Shown: piece after piece, positions 63,946 to 64,000 of the stretch
Layout: every line of letters begins with the position of its first letter
Position numbering within the stretch: position 1 is the first letter of the stretch
Source of the DNA: JALORV01 sp035429805
GTDB lineage: Bacteria; Pseudomonadota; Gammaproteobacteria; Burkholderiales; Burkholderiaceae_F
Reading direction: 5' to 3'
Assembly: GCA_035429805.1 (NCBI GenBank)
Contig: DAOMFL010000001.1
Location: forward strand, 1 to 64,000
Length of the DNA stretch: 64,000 nucleotides
Notes under the pieces: generated by a model
Seen by the model: only the letters and a program-made list of their open reading frames with translations
Databases searched by the model: none
Told to the model about the DNA's origin: nothing
Program-made: the position numbers and the translations under genes

Positions 63946-64000
63946 ATGTTCAAGAAGATCCTGATTGCCAATCGGGGTGAGATTGCCTGTCGCGTGATCC
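63946..64000 (+). CDS. pccA: Propionyl-CoA carboxylase alpha chain (biotin carboxylase), 5' end only
   Basis: Only 18 codons are inside the window; the gene runs off the end. The readable start, MFKKILIANRGEIACRVI, is the near-invariant N terminus of biotin carboxylases. Position after pccB makes it the biotin carboxylase/carrier chain of propionyl-CoA carboxylase rather than accC. Confidence 0.85.
   Translation, partial: MFKKILIANRGEIACRVI

Overview
The window looks like a chromosomal segment of a high-GC betaproteobacterium, most likely of Burkholderiales type. I base this on gene order and gene families rather than on any search: DUF3460 next to scpA, a BPSS1780-family membrane protein beside homoserine kinase II, pilT-pilU next to yggS-proC, the zapB-like/zapA/6S RNA arrangement, and fur divergent from bamE. 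Most of it is ordinary core chromosome, dense and with many TGATG or ATGA stop/start overlaps.

Layout. 1-3814: 3' part of a hydrogenase-4-like (hyfE-F-G-I) operon whose large subunit has lost all four nickel-binding cysteines, so it is probably an Ehr-type complex and not a hydrogenase. 3854-6029: BamE-like lipoprotein, DUF3460, scpA, DUF4019. 6088-9160: ModE-like regulator convergent with modABC. 9224-15086: polA, a LOG-family gene, thrB and a membrane protein. 15087-15463: a compound inverted-repeat element. 15464-25136: uvrD, leuS-lptE-holA-proA, an HCCA isomerase-like gene and rlmL. 25133-34768: an unusual four-gene minus-strand operon (below). 34904-39369: gpx, pilU, pilT, yggS, proC. 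39394-44537: ubiA and ugpBAEC. 44541-48454: fur, bamE, dapB, exbBD, btuF. 48498-53100: parA-btuD-btuC-btuB behind a cobalamin riboswitch. 53187-57091: zapB-like, zapA, 6S RNA, EVE, TauE/SafE, Crp-like and GrpB genes. 57063-64000: matB-like, methylmalonyl-CoA mutase, meaB, pccB and the start of pccA.

The most unusual part is 25133-34768. In transcription order it encodes (i) a zinc-ribbon/class III cyclase/AAA ATPase/TPR signalling protein, (ii) a cytochrome P450-like protein with an I helix lacking the usual oxygen-activating Thr, (iii) a multi-pass membrane protein with two related soluble ends, and (iv) a 1070-residue fusion of a DyP-type haem peroxidase to a patatin-like phospholipase. The spacings are 10 nt, 9 nt and a 4-nt ATGA overlap. 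My inference is a membrane-associated system that releases lipid acyl chains and processes (hydro)peroxides, controlled by a nucleotide-binding regulator; a glutathione peroxidase gene lies just upstream. I do not recognise it as a described system.

A second theme is vitamin B12: riboswitch-controlled uptake (btuBCD), btuF with exbBD, and the adenosylcobalamin enzyme methylmalonyl-CoA mutase with its chaperone MeaB and propionyl-CoA carboxylase all lie within about 20 kb.
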